In this document: positions 18,038 through 26,558 of the stretch, in pieces
Position numbering within the stretch: the first letter of the stretch is position 1
Layout: every line of letters starts with the position of its first letter
Made by a program: the position numbers and the translations under genes
The notes under the pieces: model-generated
Told to the model about the DNA's origin: nothing
What the model saw: the letters and a program-made list of their open reading frames with translations, nothing else
The model's database searches: none
Origin: an uncultured Bacteroidia bacterium
Lineage (GTDB): Bacteria; Bacteroidota; Bacteroidia; J057; CALLMJ01
Reading direction: 5' to 3'
Length of the DNA: 48,170 nt
Assembly (NCBI GenBank): GCA_938005475.1
Contig: CALLNY010000040.1
Coordinates: forward strand, 1-48,170

Positions 18038-19393
18038 TTATTTCACCAATTTAAGAAAATCCAATCCTCCAAAATTACCGCTACTCATAAAAAGGTAAAC
18101 ATTTTTTCCCGTCCGCCAAGCAAGAATGGCTTTTTCTAGATTTTCTTTATCATATATTACTTGAATATCTTTGTCGCCGAAAGCATCACGGACATCTACA
18201 GGAGTGGGAAGCGGCATATTTTTATTTTGTACAATATTCTGGTCAACGAAAACAATTTTTTTTGTAAATTCTTTGAAGACTCCTTTATAGTTTTTCATAA
18301 AATTTTTATTGAGCGAGGAGAAAGTATGAAGTTCTAAACAAGCAATAATGTTGGTATTTTTAGAAAAAAAATGCTTTTTAACTGCATTAAGAGAAGCTTT
18401 TACCTTGGAAGGACTATGAGCAAAATCACTGATGATGGTATTCCATTGGTCTTGATAAAGAATTTCTAGACGTTTTGCGGCACCTTTAAAAGAACTAATT
18501 GCAGTTAAAAATTCCTGCGGTGTAACAGCTAATAACTTACAAACTTCCCATGCCGCTGACGCATTAGCGTAATTATGCTCACCAAAAAATTGTATCGGAG
18601 CTAGTAAATTCTCTAATTGTAAGTAATGCCGATTTTTATCTTTTTGGGTTAAAAGGGGCTTATATGGAATAAAATATAATGATTCAATTTTCTGGTAAGG
18701 CTTAATCAAATTTTTTGTAGTTTTATCTAAATCATTATAAACGATATGGGTAGCTTTTTCTAGGCTTTTTAATAACAAATCAAATTGTTGCAGATAAATT
18801 TCTTCGGTTGGGAAGACATTGATATGATCCCATGCAATACCTGTTAAAACTAACAAATGAGGTTTATAAACCAAGAATTTTGGGCGTGGGTCAAATGGAG
18901 CGGTTAGATATTCATCACCTTCCATAATAAAAATGGGAGCATCAGAAAGTTTTACCATAGTATCAAAACCTTCCAATTGAGCTCCCACCAAATAATCCGC
19001 AGAATAATATAATTGCTTTAAAACATGTAAAATCATGGAAGTAACCGTAGTTTTTCCATGAGAACCAGCAATGACAATCCTTTGTTTTTGCGAAGCATGC
19101 TCATAAATAAATTCAGGAAAAGAGCATATTTTTAAGCCTAACACTCTCGCTTTTTGTAATTCAGGATTATCTGCTTTCGCATGATTGCCTACAATGACAA
19201 CATCAATATCTTTCGTGATTTTATCCGGGAACCAGCCCATATTTGGTGGTAGAAGATTATGCATCTTAAGCCTTGAATATGCAGGTTCTTGTATTATATC
19301 ATCAGATCCTGTTACTTCATTTCCGAGCCTCTTCAGCTCAATCGCTAAATTATGCATAATACTTCCACCCACAGCAATCAAATGATATTTCAT
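18038..19393 (-). CDS. mpl: UDP-N-acetylmuramate:L-alanyl-gamma-D-glutamyl-meso-diaminopimelate ligase
   Basis: Mpl recycles peptidoglycan by joining the tripeptide released from old wall to UDP-MurNAc. The 451-residue length is normal. The N-terminal Rossmann motif is HLIAVGGSIMHNLAIELK with 'VTGSDD'; the ATP-binding loop is IAGSHGKTTVTSMI (about residues 108-121); 'IMEGDEYLTAPFDPRPKF' and 'WDHINVFPT' follow; the C-terminal Mur domain has 'HSPSKVKASLNAVK'. The GDEY/DPRPKF signature separates Mpl from MurC. It is the first clearly recognised gene of a tight minus-strand group with the YbjN-like and protease genes. Confidence 0.93.
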   Translation of the reverse strand: MKYHLIAVGGSIMHNLAIELKRLGNEVTGSDDIIQEPAYSRLKMHNLLPPNMGWFPDKITKDIDVVIVGNHAKADNPELQKARVLGLKICSFPEFIYEHASQKQRIVIAGSHGKTTVTSMILHVLKQLYYSADYLVGAQLEGFDTMVKLSDAPIFIMEGDEYLTAPFDPRPKFLVYKPHLLVLTGIAWDHINVFPTEEIYLQQFDLLLKSLEKATHIVYNDLDKTTKNLIKPYQKIESLYFIPYKPLLTQKDKNRHYLQLENLLAPIQFFGEHNYANASAAWEVCKLLAVTPQEFLTAISSFKGAAKRLEILYQDQWNTIISDFAHSPSKVKASLNAVKKHFFSKNTNIIACLELHTFSSLNKNFMKNYKGVFKEFTKKIVFVDQNIVQNKNMPLPTPVDVRDAFGDKDIQVIYDKENLEKAILAWRTGKNVYLFMSSGNFGGLDFLKLVK

Positions 19394-19423
19394 TTGGTAC
19401 CAGAAAGCCTATGTGGCTAAATT

Positions 19424-19588
19424 TTACTGATTTTTCAAAAGGGCTTCTAATCGATCTATTACAGGTTTGTTAATCATTTGTAAGCTGCGCCCATGATTAT
19501 CAGGCTTGGGATGTACTTTTCTCCTTTTTGATTTTATTTTTCTAAGCTTGTAAATATTTAAGGTTCTTGTTAATAATTTACTTCCCAT
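19424..19588 (-). CDS. Possible small basic protein of 54 residues
   Basis: An ATG at 19588 opens a 54-codon frame ending TAA at 19424, 30 bases upstream of mpl on the same strand. The product is strongly basic (MGSKLLTRTLNIYKLRKIKS, then KRRKVHPKP) and ends with a short amphipathic helix (VIDRLEALLKN). A TATTTTTG -7 box (19603-19596, minus strand) lies 7 bases before the ATG and a second copy lies at 19617-19610, the close spacing seen for other genes here. I recognise no family. This is the only coding signal in the 294-base gap between mpl and 19688. A real gene is possible but not proved. Confidence 0.4.
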   Translation of the reverse strand: MGSKLLTRTLNIYKLRKIKSKRRKVHPKPDNHGRSLQMINKPVIDRLEALLKNQ

Positions 19589-19687
19589 TTCTATTCAAAA
19601 ATAAGACCACAAAAATAGAAATTATTTTCGGTAATTTACAATTCTAGTTTTACAAAAAATCGTAATTTCGCCTAAAATATTTTATTT

Positions 19688-20473
19688 ATGGACACTTATG
19701 TTTTGTTAGTGATTGATACCCAATACGACTTTTGCGATCCGATGGGAGCTTTATACGTACCCGGTACAGAAAAAGATATGCGCCGTTTAGCTTCTTTTAT
19801 TAAACGTAATAAACAGACCATCGGGCATATCTGCTTAACTATGGATTCGCATCCGTATCTTCATATTTCACATCCTTGTTTTTGGAAATCCCTTGAAGGA
19901 AATCATCCTGCACCCTTTACGGTCATAACTTCGCATGATGTAAAGATCGGAAAATGGATACCCCAATTTGTTCCGGATTATGCTTTGAATTACTTAGAAA
20001 AATTAGAACAACAGGAGCAGTTTCCCCATGTTATCTGGACTTATCACTACATTGCAGGAACACGTGGTTTTGCTATTGTAGAAGAACTTATGGAAGCCAT
20101 TCGTGAATGGTCTTTCTATCGAGGAAAACCCCATCAAATTGTACTGAAAGGCTGTAACCCTTACACCGAACATTTCGGTATTTTTGCCGCCAATCTACCT
20201 ATTGAAAACCAACAAGATACAATGCCTAACTATGATTTACTTCACCAACTAGATGCTTATAGTTACATAATCATTGCTGGAGAAGCTCGTTCACATTGTG
20301 TGGCTACCTCCTTAAATCAAATCCTATTCCTGAAACCAGATATGGCAAAAAAGCTATTGGTGTTGGAAGATTGCATGTCTGATATACCGGGATTTGAAGA
20401 AGATGCTAACCCTATCTATCAAAAAGCAGTGGTTAACGGTGCTCAAATCCTCTTCTCTAAAAACTTTTTATAA
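19688..20473 (+). CDS. Isochorismatase/nicotinamidase-fold cysteine hydrolase
   Basis: The 261-residue protein has the cysteine hydrolase triad region: Asp10 (VIDTQYDFCDP), a Lys in VLKGCNPYTEHF, and the nucleophile Cys204 (IIIAGEARSHCVATS). The nicotinamidase-type metal site also seems present: Asp and two His in TMDSHPYLHISHP. That favours a nicotinamidase-like amidase (nicotinamide to nicotinate, NAD salvage) over a true isochorismatase, but it is longer than PncA (about 185-215 residues) and the substrate remains open. It is the first gene of an operon: its TAA overlaps the next ATG by one base (TAATG). No signal peptide. Confidence 0.8.
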   Translation: MDTYVLLVIDTQYDFCDPMGALYVPGTEKDMRRLASFIKRNKQTIGHICLTMDSHPYLHISHPCFWKSLEGNHPAPFTVITSHDVKIGKWIPQFVPDYALNYLEKLEQQEQFPHVIWTYHYIAGTRGFAIVEELMEAIREWSFYRGKPHQIVLKGCNPYTEHFGIFAANLPIENQQDTMPNYDLLHQLDAYSYIIIAGEARSHCVATSLNQILFLKPDMAKKLLVLEDCMSDIPGFEEDANPIYQKAVVNGAQILFSKNFL

Positions 20474-21114
20474 TGAAAATCAAAATATTCACTTTGACCT
20501 TCAATCCTTTTTCTGAAAATACTTATCTCATCGCTGACGAAGATGGCAAAACCGCTATTATAGATCCTGGCTGTCTTTATCATGAAGAGCAAGAGAAACT
20601 GTTTCAAACACTCCAAAAAAATCATTTAACATTGGAACGTGTACTCTTAACACATTGCCATATTGACCACGTCATGGGCTGTAAATTTATTTATGATACT
20701 TTTGGTTTACTACCTGAACATCATGAGATAGAGAAAAGTTTACTAGCTAATGCGAGCATTCAGGGTCAATTTTTTGGAATAGATTGCCCTACACCGCCTG
20801 CTGCTCAACATTTTTTAATCCCTAATACCGCAATTTCCATTGGTAAAATCACATTTGAACTTTTTTTTACACCAGGACATTCGCCTGGTTCTATAAGTTT
20901 TTTTCATGCACCCTCCAAAACTTTATTCTCGGGGGACGTTTTATTTCAAGGTAGTATAGGTAGAACAGACTTGCCGGGAGGAAATTATGAAACGTTAATG
21001 CAAACCATCTATCAAGTGTTATTACCTCTTGGAGAGGATGTAACTGTATATCCAGGGCATGGACCTAAAACCACCATAGCAAAAGAAAAGCAGTATAATC
21101 CTTTTTTAAATTAA
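20473..21114 (+). CDS. Metallo-beta-lactamase-fold hydrolase, glyoxalase II-like
   Basis: The 213-residue protein has the complete dinuclear metal site of the MBL fold: LTHCHIDHVMGC (HxHxDH), FTPGHSPGSISFF, FSGDVLFQGSIGRTDLPGG and YPGHGPKTT. The 'GSIGRTDLPGG' stretch is typical of YcbL/GloB-like hydrolases that act on glutathione or bacillithiol thioesters. The helical C-terminal domain of classical glyoxalase II is absent, which fits the YcbL type. It is coupled to the preceding cysteine hydrolase gene by a one-base overlap and is followed 16 bases later by the alkyltransferase-like gene. Confidence 0.9.
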   Translation: MKIKIFTLTFNPFSENTYLIADEDGKTAIIDPGCLYHEEQEKLFQTLQKNHLTLERVLLTHCHIDHVMGCKFIYDTFGLLPEHHEIEKSLLANASIQGQFFGIDCPTPPAAQHFLIPNTAISIGKITFELFFTPGHSPGSISFFHAPSKTLFSGDVLFQGSIGRTDLPGGNYETLMQTIYQVLLPLGEDVTVYPGHGPKTTIAKEKQYNPFLN

Positions 21115-21130
21115 AAGTTTAAGCTATTCC

Positions 21131-21454
21131 ATGGTGAAAGACAAAGCCTATTGGGTATATGAAATTGTTAAAAGTATTCCGTATGGTAGAGTTACTACCT
21201 ATGGGGCTATTGCTAAATTTCTAGGTACGCAAGGCGGTGCACGCATTGTTGGATATATTTTAAATCTATGCCCAAAAGACCAAGATATTCCTGCACATCG
21301 TGTCGTTAATAGGAATGGAGTGCTTACTGGTAAACATCATTTTCCAACCCCAACTTATATGCAAGAACAACTAGAAAAAGAAGGTATAACCATAGTCAAG
21401 GACCGGATTGTAAACTTTGAAAAACATTTCTGGGACCCCAATCAAAGGTATTGA
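21131..21454 (+). CDS. atl: Alkyltransferase-like protein (MGMT family, no catalytic Cys)
   Basis: This 107-residue protein is the DNA-binding domain of O6-alkylguanine-DNA alkyltransferase: VYEIVKSIPYGRVTTYGAIA, GGARIVGYILNLCP and PAHRVVNRNGVLTG. In active MGMT/Ogt the motif is PCHRV; here the nucleophile Cys is Ala, as in alkyltransferase-like (Atl) proteins. Atl proteins bind O6-alkylguanine, flip it out and hand the site to nucleotide excision repair without repairing it themselves. Length agrees with Atl. The adjacent hydrolase genes suggest a damage or detoxification operon, which is inference. Its stop is 5 bases from the stop of the convergent TonB receptor. Confidence 0.88.
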   Translation: MVKDKAYWVYEIVKSIPYGRVTTYGAIAKFLGTQGGARIVGYILNLCPKDQDIPAHRVVNRNGVLTGKHHFPTPTYMQEQLEKEGITIVKDRIVNFEKHFWDPNQRY

Positions 21455-21459
21455 GAATT

Positions 21460-23934
21460 TTAGAATTTTGCTAGGAGTCTTACGTTTAATATCCTTGCGG
21501 ATAAATAATTAGGAATTGCATATTGAATACCAGCAAAATCTTGAATCCATAAATAGGAAACGGTATTAGGTCTACCGAAAAGATTAAAAATTTCCAAAGC
21601 ACCCCAGAGAGATTTCATGCCCCATTTTTTCTGTGGGTCACGTATCACTAGTAATTTACTTAATCCTAAATCTACACGATGGTAAGAAGGCATTTTAAAA
21701 ACGGATTTATTTTCGATGTTAGCAGGAGGACCGAAAGGTATGCCACTTCCATAAATATAATTTACATGTACCTTAAAAGTTGGGTTTAAAGGGAATTCGT
21801 CTTGGAAATAAAAACTTACGGTGAAGCGTTGGTCAGTGGGGCGGCGGATAAAGCCACGGTTATCGTTAGATAGATCTTCCATGGTCTTTAAGTAACTGAT
21901 ATTGATCCATGAATCAATACCACGAATAAACTCACCGCTTAATTTCATATCTAAGCCATAAGCGTAGCCGTTTGCAGAATTTTCCCCATAATAACGAATT
22001 CTGACGTTATCAATTTCATAAGGCACCAAATCTTGTAAGATTTTATAGTAGGCTTCTGTAAAGAGTTTGAAGGGTCTGCCGAAGGCTTCAAAGAGGTAGT
22101 CTCCCCCAACAATAAAATGATAGGCTTTTTGAGCTTGTACAAAAGGATTAACGACACCTTGCAAGTTACGTAGTTCTCGGTAAAAAGGGGGTTGTTGATA
22201 TAGACCAAAAGCCAAACGAAATTGCCATGGATTAAGCAGGGTATCCCATTTCAGAGACGGGTCTATCACTAATTGAAAGCGTGGGCTTATAAGAAATTGC
22301 TGGTTTAGTGTCCAAAAATGTGTACGGGCACCGAAGACGGTACGCATCATCGCACTGATTCTGAAACTACCTTGTAAATAACTCTCTATACGTTGCGATG
22401 TCAGTTGATTTTCACTATGGATAACTTCCTTAATTTTGATGTAGTCAGCGGAGTCAATTGCAGACCATTCATGAATTTTATCGTTGATATATTCTGATTT
22501 CCAACGAATTCCCCAACTTATTTGATGTTTAGTTTGGGGGGAAGTCCACCAGAAGCCTTTATGTTCAGCGGAGAAAACATTAGCGTACAGTCTATTTCTT
22601 GCGAAATGAATAAAAGAGCCGATACCACGAATTGCAATAATTTCATTGAAGCGGTCTGAACCGATATTATTGGAGACATCCGCTAGGCGGTAAGCACCTT
22701 CAACATCGATTTTCTCGGATTCATTTGTTTGAAATCCTGATAAAATGCCGACTAATTGAAAGCGGTAAGAAGGTTTATAGGTAGCTTTGAAAGCGCTAAA
22801 TTGGGTAAAGTAGCTTGTAATTTCTGCACCACCGAAGCCTACTAAAAGCCTTAAAGGAATGTTAATAGTACCTAAATTGGTTTCGCGGGTCTGCGGAGCA
22901 AAGAAATAATTGTTTTTTGCGGTATGAAAGAAAAGTTGTAACTCCCAAGGTTTATCAGGCACAAATAAGCTATCTCCATTTTTGAGGTATTTAAGACCTT
23001 TGTGTTTAGCGGTTTTAGAGAAAGTGAAGAGCCCTTGTGCATCCCAGAATAAAGGTTTATACTCACCTTGGGTATCCAAAGTTTTGAGTAAATTGGTAAT
23101 AGAGAAACGCCTTGCTCCCACAAGATAAGTAAAATTTCCAGCTTGTAAAGAATCTTCTGGGTTTTTAGTTGAGCCTTCGAGGTGTAGGTTTTGAGTTAGT
23201 AATCCCGCTTCGGCAGAGCCTTTGAATTGTTTAGGTTTGCGGTATTGAATAGCAAGGACGGAAGACATTTTATCAGCGTATTTAGGTTCAAAGCCTCCGG
23301 TGCTAAAAGCTATATCATGGACTAAAGCACTGTTGGTAAATCCTAATCCTTCTTGAAAACCAGCACGTACAAGCTGTGGTCTATAAATCTCTATATCATT
23401 GACATAAACAGCGTTTTCATCAAAATTACCTCCACGTACCCGGTATTGAGAACTAAATTCGTTATTGGTTGCTACGCCGGGCATCATCACAATTTTACTT
23501 TCTATATCCGATTTAAAAGTGGGCATAGAAGCAATATCTTTGGTTGGGAAACGTTCAAATTGCAGTTGGTCTGTTCGTTGTTTTCTATCATTTTTTGCGG
23601 TAATATTCGTTGCTTCAATTTCTATATCTTTGGAAGTCAGGATAATAGGAAGGTTCTTTTTTTCACCAATTTGTAATTTTATATCTAATTCAACGGTTTG
23701 GTAGTTTAAGTGTTTGATTTGTAGTCGGTAACGTCCAGCAATTAAAAAAAATTGAAAATTACCAAGGCTATCGGAAAGTGTTTTTTGTCCTGTTTCTAAG
23801 ATTTCTAGGATAGCATCAGCGACTGCATGGTTATTTTTGTCTTTAATTTTACCAAATAAAGAAGCATTTTGTCCCCAACTACTTGTTATACTACTAAAAA
23901 ACCAAAAGAACAAAATAAAATGTTTCTGTTTCAA
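21460..23934 (-). CDS. TonB-dependent outer-membrane receptor with carboxypeptidase-like N-terminal domain
   Basis: No in-frame ATG precedes the signal peptide. I chose the TTG at 23934, which gives a textbook signal (KQKHFILFFWFFSSITSSWGQN); a TTG eight codons upstream is the alternative. A carboxypeptidase-regulatory-like domain follows (about 20-100: LFGKIKDKNNHAVADAILEI ... GNFQFFL), then the TonB plug (KIVMMPGVATNNEFSSQYRVRG, NFDENAVYVNDIEIYRP) and a large barrel. Such receptors import siderophores, vitamin B12, glycans or other ligands with TonB energy. There is no SusD neighbour, so it is not an obvious glycan-uptake pair. A -7 box TAGTTTTG lies just upstream on the minus strand and puts the transcript start near 23955, which favours the TTG at 23934. 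Confidence 0.9.
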   Translation of the reverse strand: MKQKHFILFFWFFSSITSSWGQNASLFGKIKDKNNHAVADAILEILETGQKTLSDSLGNFQFFLIAGRYRLQIKHLNYQTVELDIKLQIGEKKNLPIILTSKDIEIEATNITAKNDRKQRTDQLQFERFPTKDIASMPTFKSDIESKIVMMPGVATNNEFSSQYRVRGGNFDENAVYVNDIEIYRPQLVRAGFQEGLGFTNSALVHDIAFSTGGFEPKYADKMSSVLAIQYRKPKQFKGSAEAGLLTQNLHLEGSTKNPEDSLQAGNFTYLVGARRFSITNLLKTLDTQGEYKPLFWDAQGLFTFSKTAKHKGLKYLKNGDSLFVPDKPWELQLFFHTAKNNYFFAPQTRETNLGTINIPLRLLVGFGGAEITSYFTQFSAFKATYKPSYRFQLVGILSGFQTNESEKIDVEGAYRLADVSNNIGSDRFNEIIAIRGIGSFIHFARNRLYANVFSAEHKGFWWTSPQTKHQISWGIRWKSEYINDKIHEWSAIDSADYIKIKEVIHSENQLTSQRIESYLQGSFRISAMMRTVFGARTHFWTLNQQFLISPRFQLVIDPSLKWDTLLNPWQFRLAFGLYQQPPFYRELRNLQGVVNPFVQAQKAYHFIVGGDYLFEAFGRPFKLFTEAYYKILQDLVPYEIDNVRIRYYGENSANGYAYGLDMKLSGEFIRGIDSWINISYLKTMEDLSNDNRGFIRRPTDQRFTVSFYFQDEFPLNPTFKVHVNYIYGSGIPFGPPANIENKSVFKMPSYHRVDLGLSKLLVIRDPQKKWGMKSLWGALEIFNLFGRPNTVSYLWIQDFAGIQYAIPNYLSARILNVRLLAKF

Positions 23935-24084
23935 TTTTGGATTGCTTTGATAACGCAAAACTACGTTATTTTTGTATAAGAAAGGTGTTCTAATGAATTT
24001 TTAGGGGAACGTGGATAGTAGTTTGTTGTAGAATATTTTTTATAAGTGATAAAAAATTCTCAAATTTGCATGAGGAAATTATCT

Positions 24085-25044
24085 ATGATTATTGTGACAG
24101 GAGCCGCAGGATTTATAGGTTCTTATATGGTTGGGAAGTTAAATCAGGAAGGATATACGGATATTGTTTTAGTAGATGATTTTTTAAGACCTAATAAGGT
24201 TAATAATTGGAAAGATAAAAAATATAAAGAAACTGTTCAAAGGAATTTATTTTTTGATTGGTTAAAGATTACGAATCCGAATTTAATTCAGGCGGTAATA
24301 CATTTGGGAGCAAGGACGGATACGACTGATTTAAACGAAAAAGTATTTTTAGAACTTAATTATTATTTTTCGGTACGGCTTTTTGAGTATTGTGCGGAGC
24401 ATCAAATTCCTTTTTTATATGCTTCTTCTGCGGCGACCTACGGAGATGGTAAACAAGGTTTTTCGGATTTAGTATATGAATTAAAACCGCTTAATCCTTA
24501 TGCCAAATCAAAACATCAATTTGATTTGTATTTACTAAAAGCGGTTAAGAGACCGTATTTTTGGGCGGGTTTCAAATTTTTTAATGTGTATGGGCCCAAC
24601 GAATATCATAAGGGGCGGATGGCTTCCGTAGTTTATCACGCATATCAACAAATACAAACCAATGGTAAATTGAAATTATTCCGCTCTCATCGCTCCGATT
24701 ATAAGGATGGCGAGCAAAAAAGAGATTTTATTTATGTAAAAGATGTAGTAGAAGTGTTGTATTATTTTCTAACAGAACGCAGGAATCCAGATATTTATAA
24801 TTTAGGTACTGGTAAATCACGAACTTTTTGGGATTTGGGCGTTGCAGTATTTCATGCATTAAAAAAGCCTGTGATTATTGAGTTCATTGATATTCCAGAA
24901 GATATACGAAATAGTTACCAATATTTTACCGAAGCTGATATGCAAAAATTAAAACATGCAGGATACACAAAGCCATTTCATTCATTAGAGGCAGGTATTC
25001 ATGATTATGTAGAAAATTATTTAGTTACAAATCAAAATTTTTAG
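24085..25044 (+). CDS. hldD: ADP-L-glycero-D-manno-heptose 6-epimerase
   Basis: HldD interconverts ADP-D- and ADP-L-glycero-manno-heptose for the lipopolysaccharide inner core. It is an extended short-chain dehydrogenase: NAD(P) loop VTGAAGFIGSYM, 'VDDF', 'HLGARTDT', the SSAATYG block and the YAKSK catalytic Tyr-Lys pair, then FKFFNVYGPNEYHKGRMASV, diagnostic for HldD. The start at MIIVTG matches the family; an ATG 15 bases upstream (24070) is the alternative. A near-consensus -7 box CAAATTTG ends at 24068, so the transcript probably starts near 24073, which favours 24085. The TetR gene begins one base after its stop codon. Confidence 0.92.
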   Translation: MIIVTGAAGFIGSYMVGKLNQEGYTDIVLVDDFLRPNKVNNWKDKKYKETVQRNLFFDWLKITNPNLIQAVIHLGARTDTTDLNEKVFLELNYYFSVRLFEYCAEHQIPFLYASSAATYGDGKQGFSDLVYELKPLNPYAKSKHQFDLYLLKAVKRPYFWAGFKFFNVYGPNEYHKGRMASVVYHAYQQIQTNGKLKLFRSHRSDYKDGEQKRDFIYVKDVVEVLYYFLTERRNPDIYNLGTGKSRTFWDLGVAVFHALKKPVIIEFIDIPEDIRNSYQYFTEADMQKLKHAGYTKPFHSLEAGIHDYVENYLVTNQNF

Positions 25045-25045
25045 T

Positions 25046-25657
25046 ATGGCAAATCAGGCTTCTCATGAAACGAAAACAAAAATTCTGGAATCAGCCCGAA
25101 AAAACTTTATTCAATATGGTTTTGATGGTGCAAGAATGCAAGTCATAGCCGATGATGCTAAGGTCAATAAAGCCATGCTTCATTACTATTTTAAGGATAA
25201 ACAACAACTTTACCAAGAGGTCTTTGAATTTGCTATGGTTCAACTTAAAGCAGGTTTTACTATCTTTCAGGACAAATCGTTAACTATTTTAGAGAAACTT
25301 CAAAAGTTTGCTTCATTTTGTTTTAATCTTTATAAGAATCATACCGATATTATGATTTTTTTGGTTTGTGAGATACAACGTTGCCCAGAGGTAATTCCGC
25401 AGTATGTATTGCAGGGAGTTCATCTAAAAGAAACTGATTTAGCCCATCAAATTCAATCTGGAATGAATTTAGGGCTGATTAAAAAAGGGGATATCTACCA
25501 AGTTTTGATGATTATCATAAGTTTAGCTTTATTTCCGATAGTTTCTTATGATTTTAATACGCGATTACTGGGTTTTCCCATTGGAGAATATCCTTTACTT
25601 TTGGAGAGTTATTATGAGCAATTACCCGAAAAAATAATGAGTTTTATAAAGTTATGA
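25046..25657 (+). CDS. TetR/AcrR family transcriptional regulator
   Basis: The N-terminal 50 residues form the TetR helix-turn-helix DNA-binding domain: KTKILESARKNFIQYGFDGA, then MQVIADDAKVNKAMLHYYF and KDKQQLYQEVF. The remaining 150 residues are the helical ligand-binding domain, which differs between members, so the inducer is not known. At 203 residues it has a normal length. It sits one base after hldD and its TGA overlaps the ATG of the ComB gene, so it is read as part of this operon. It may autoregulate; no operator palindrome was identified. Confidence 0.93.
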   Translation: MANQASHETKTKILESARKNFIQYGFDGARMQVIADDAKVNKAMLHYYFKDKQQLYQEVFEFAMVQLKAGFTIFQDKSLTILEKLQKFASFCFNLYKNHTDIMIFLVCEIQRCPEVIPQYVLQGVHLKETDLAHQIQSGMNLGLIKKGDIYQVLMIIISLALFPIVSYDFNTRLLGFPIGEYPLLLESYYEQLPEKIMSFIKL

Positions 25658-26397
25658 GTAAGCCAAGAGTGATTGTTTGCCCCAGTCCCTTATTTTTAAA
25701 GACATTGCCCGTAAAAGATTCAATAGTGGTAGTAATCGATATATTAAGAGCTACGACGAGTATATGCGTAGCATTTGGGAGCGGTGCTGCGGAGATAGTC
25801 CCATTAGATTCTATTGAAAAATGTAGAACTTACAAAGAGAAAGGTTATCTGATTGCTGGAGAACGAGATGGTAAAATGATAGAGGGTTTTGATATGGGCA
25901 ATTCCCCTTTTTCTTTCATGGGAGAGCATATTCGTAACGCCAAAATTGCAATGACTACCACTAACGGAACAAAATGTATTCATGCATCTAGACAGGCTTA
26001 CCAAATTATCATCGGCGCTTTTGTAAATATGACAGCAGTAGTCAATTATTTAAGAGCACAGGGGCGAGATGTGATTTTGTTGGCCGCAGGATGGAAAGAC
26101 AAAATGAACTTAGAAGATACTGCGTTTGGGGGGGCAGTTGCATTGGAACTAGAAAACGAGTTCCTTCCCACAGAAGATTCAACACGTATAGCCATGACAT
26201 TATACGACGCTATGCTTAAAGATAAACGCTACTTCATCAAAAATGCTACGCAGTATGAGCAAATTATTGGGCTTAACATCGTAGAAGATGTAAAATATTG
26301 CTTGAGAAGAGATTTACATGAGGTTTTACCTATCTATCAGAATAGAAAGTTAGTAGATTTGTTAGCTAAAACCAAACTTGTAAATATAAAACGCTAG
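25654..26397 (+). CDS. comB: 2-phosphosulfolactate phosphatase family protein (ComB)
   Basis: ComB removes phosphate from 2-phosphosulfolactate in the coenzyme M route of methanogens; bacterial homologues are widespread and their true role is often unclear. The 247-residue protein shows the family hallmarks: VVVIDILRATTSICVAFGSGA, AGERDGKMIEGFDMGNSPF, MTTTNGTKCIHAS, and LLAAGWKDKMNLEDTAFGGA. The Mg-binding acidic residues appear conserved. No other coenzyme M or sulfolactate gene is present here, so a sulfonate function is not supported by context. It overlaps the TetR gene by 4 bases (ATGA). Confidence 0.88.
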   Translation: MSKPRVIVCPSPLFLKTLPVKDSIVVVIDILRATTSICVAFGSGAAEIVPLDSIEKCRTYKEKGYLIAGERDGKMIEGFDMGNSPFSFMGEHIRNAKIAMTTTNGTKCIHASRQAYQIIIGAFVNMTAVVNYLRAQGRDVILLAAGWKDKMNLEDTAFGGAVALELENEFLPTEDSTRIAMTLYDAMLKDKRYFIKNATQYEQIIGLNIVEDVKYCLRRDLHEVLPIYQNRKLVDLLAKTKLVNIKR

Positions 26398-26504
26398 GAT
26401 AAACCCATCTTAATATTTAGTTAGGTTAGAAATTTAGTACTCTATTTTTTTGATTAAGTTTTGGGATAGGTAGGAGACCATCTTGGTATAAAATAAAAAA
26501 AATC

Positions 26505-26535
26505 GTTGATACTCTAATAAAAGTTACTAATTTTG
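26505..26535 (+). promoter_or_regulatory. Promoter for the fused E1 dehydrogenase gene
   Basis: GTTG (26505-26508) and TAATTTTG (26528-26535) are spaced by 19 bases, a single mismatch from the consensus. The ATG follows at 26559, giving a leader of about 20 bases. The rest of the 161-base gap after comB holds nothing else I can see. Confidence 0.65.
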
Positions 26536-26558
26536 GCAATCCAAATAAAAAAACTTAA

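Noticed and set aside
26398-26504. Gap after comB considered for a small RNA or riboswitch
   Set aside because: No stable hairpin, terminator or conserved aptamer-like sequence was visible; the sequence is simple AT-rich DNA.
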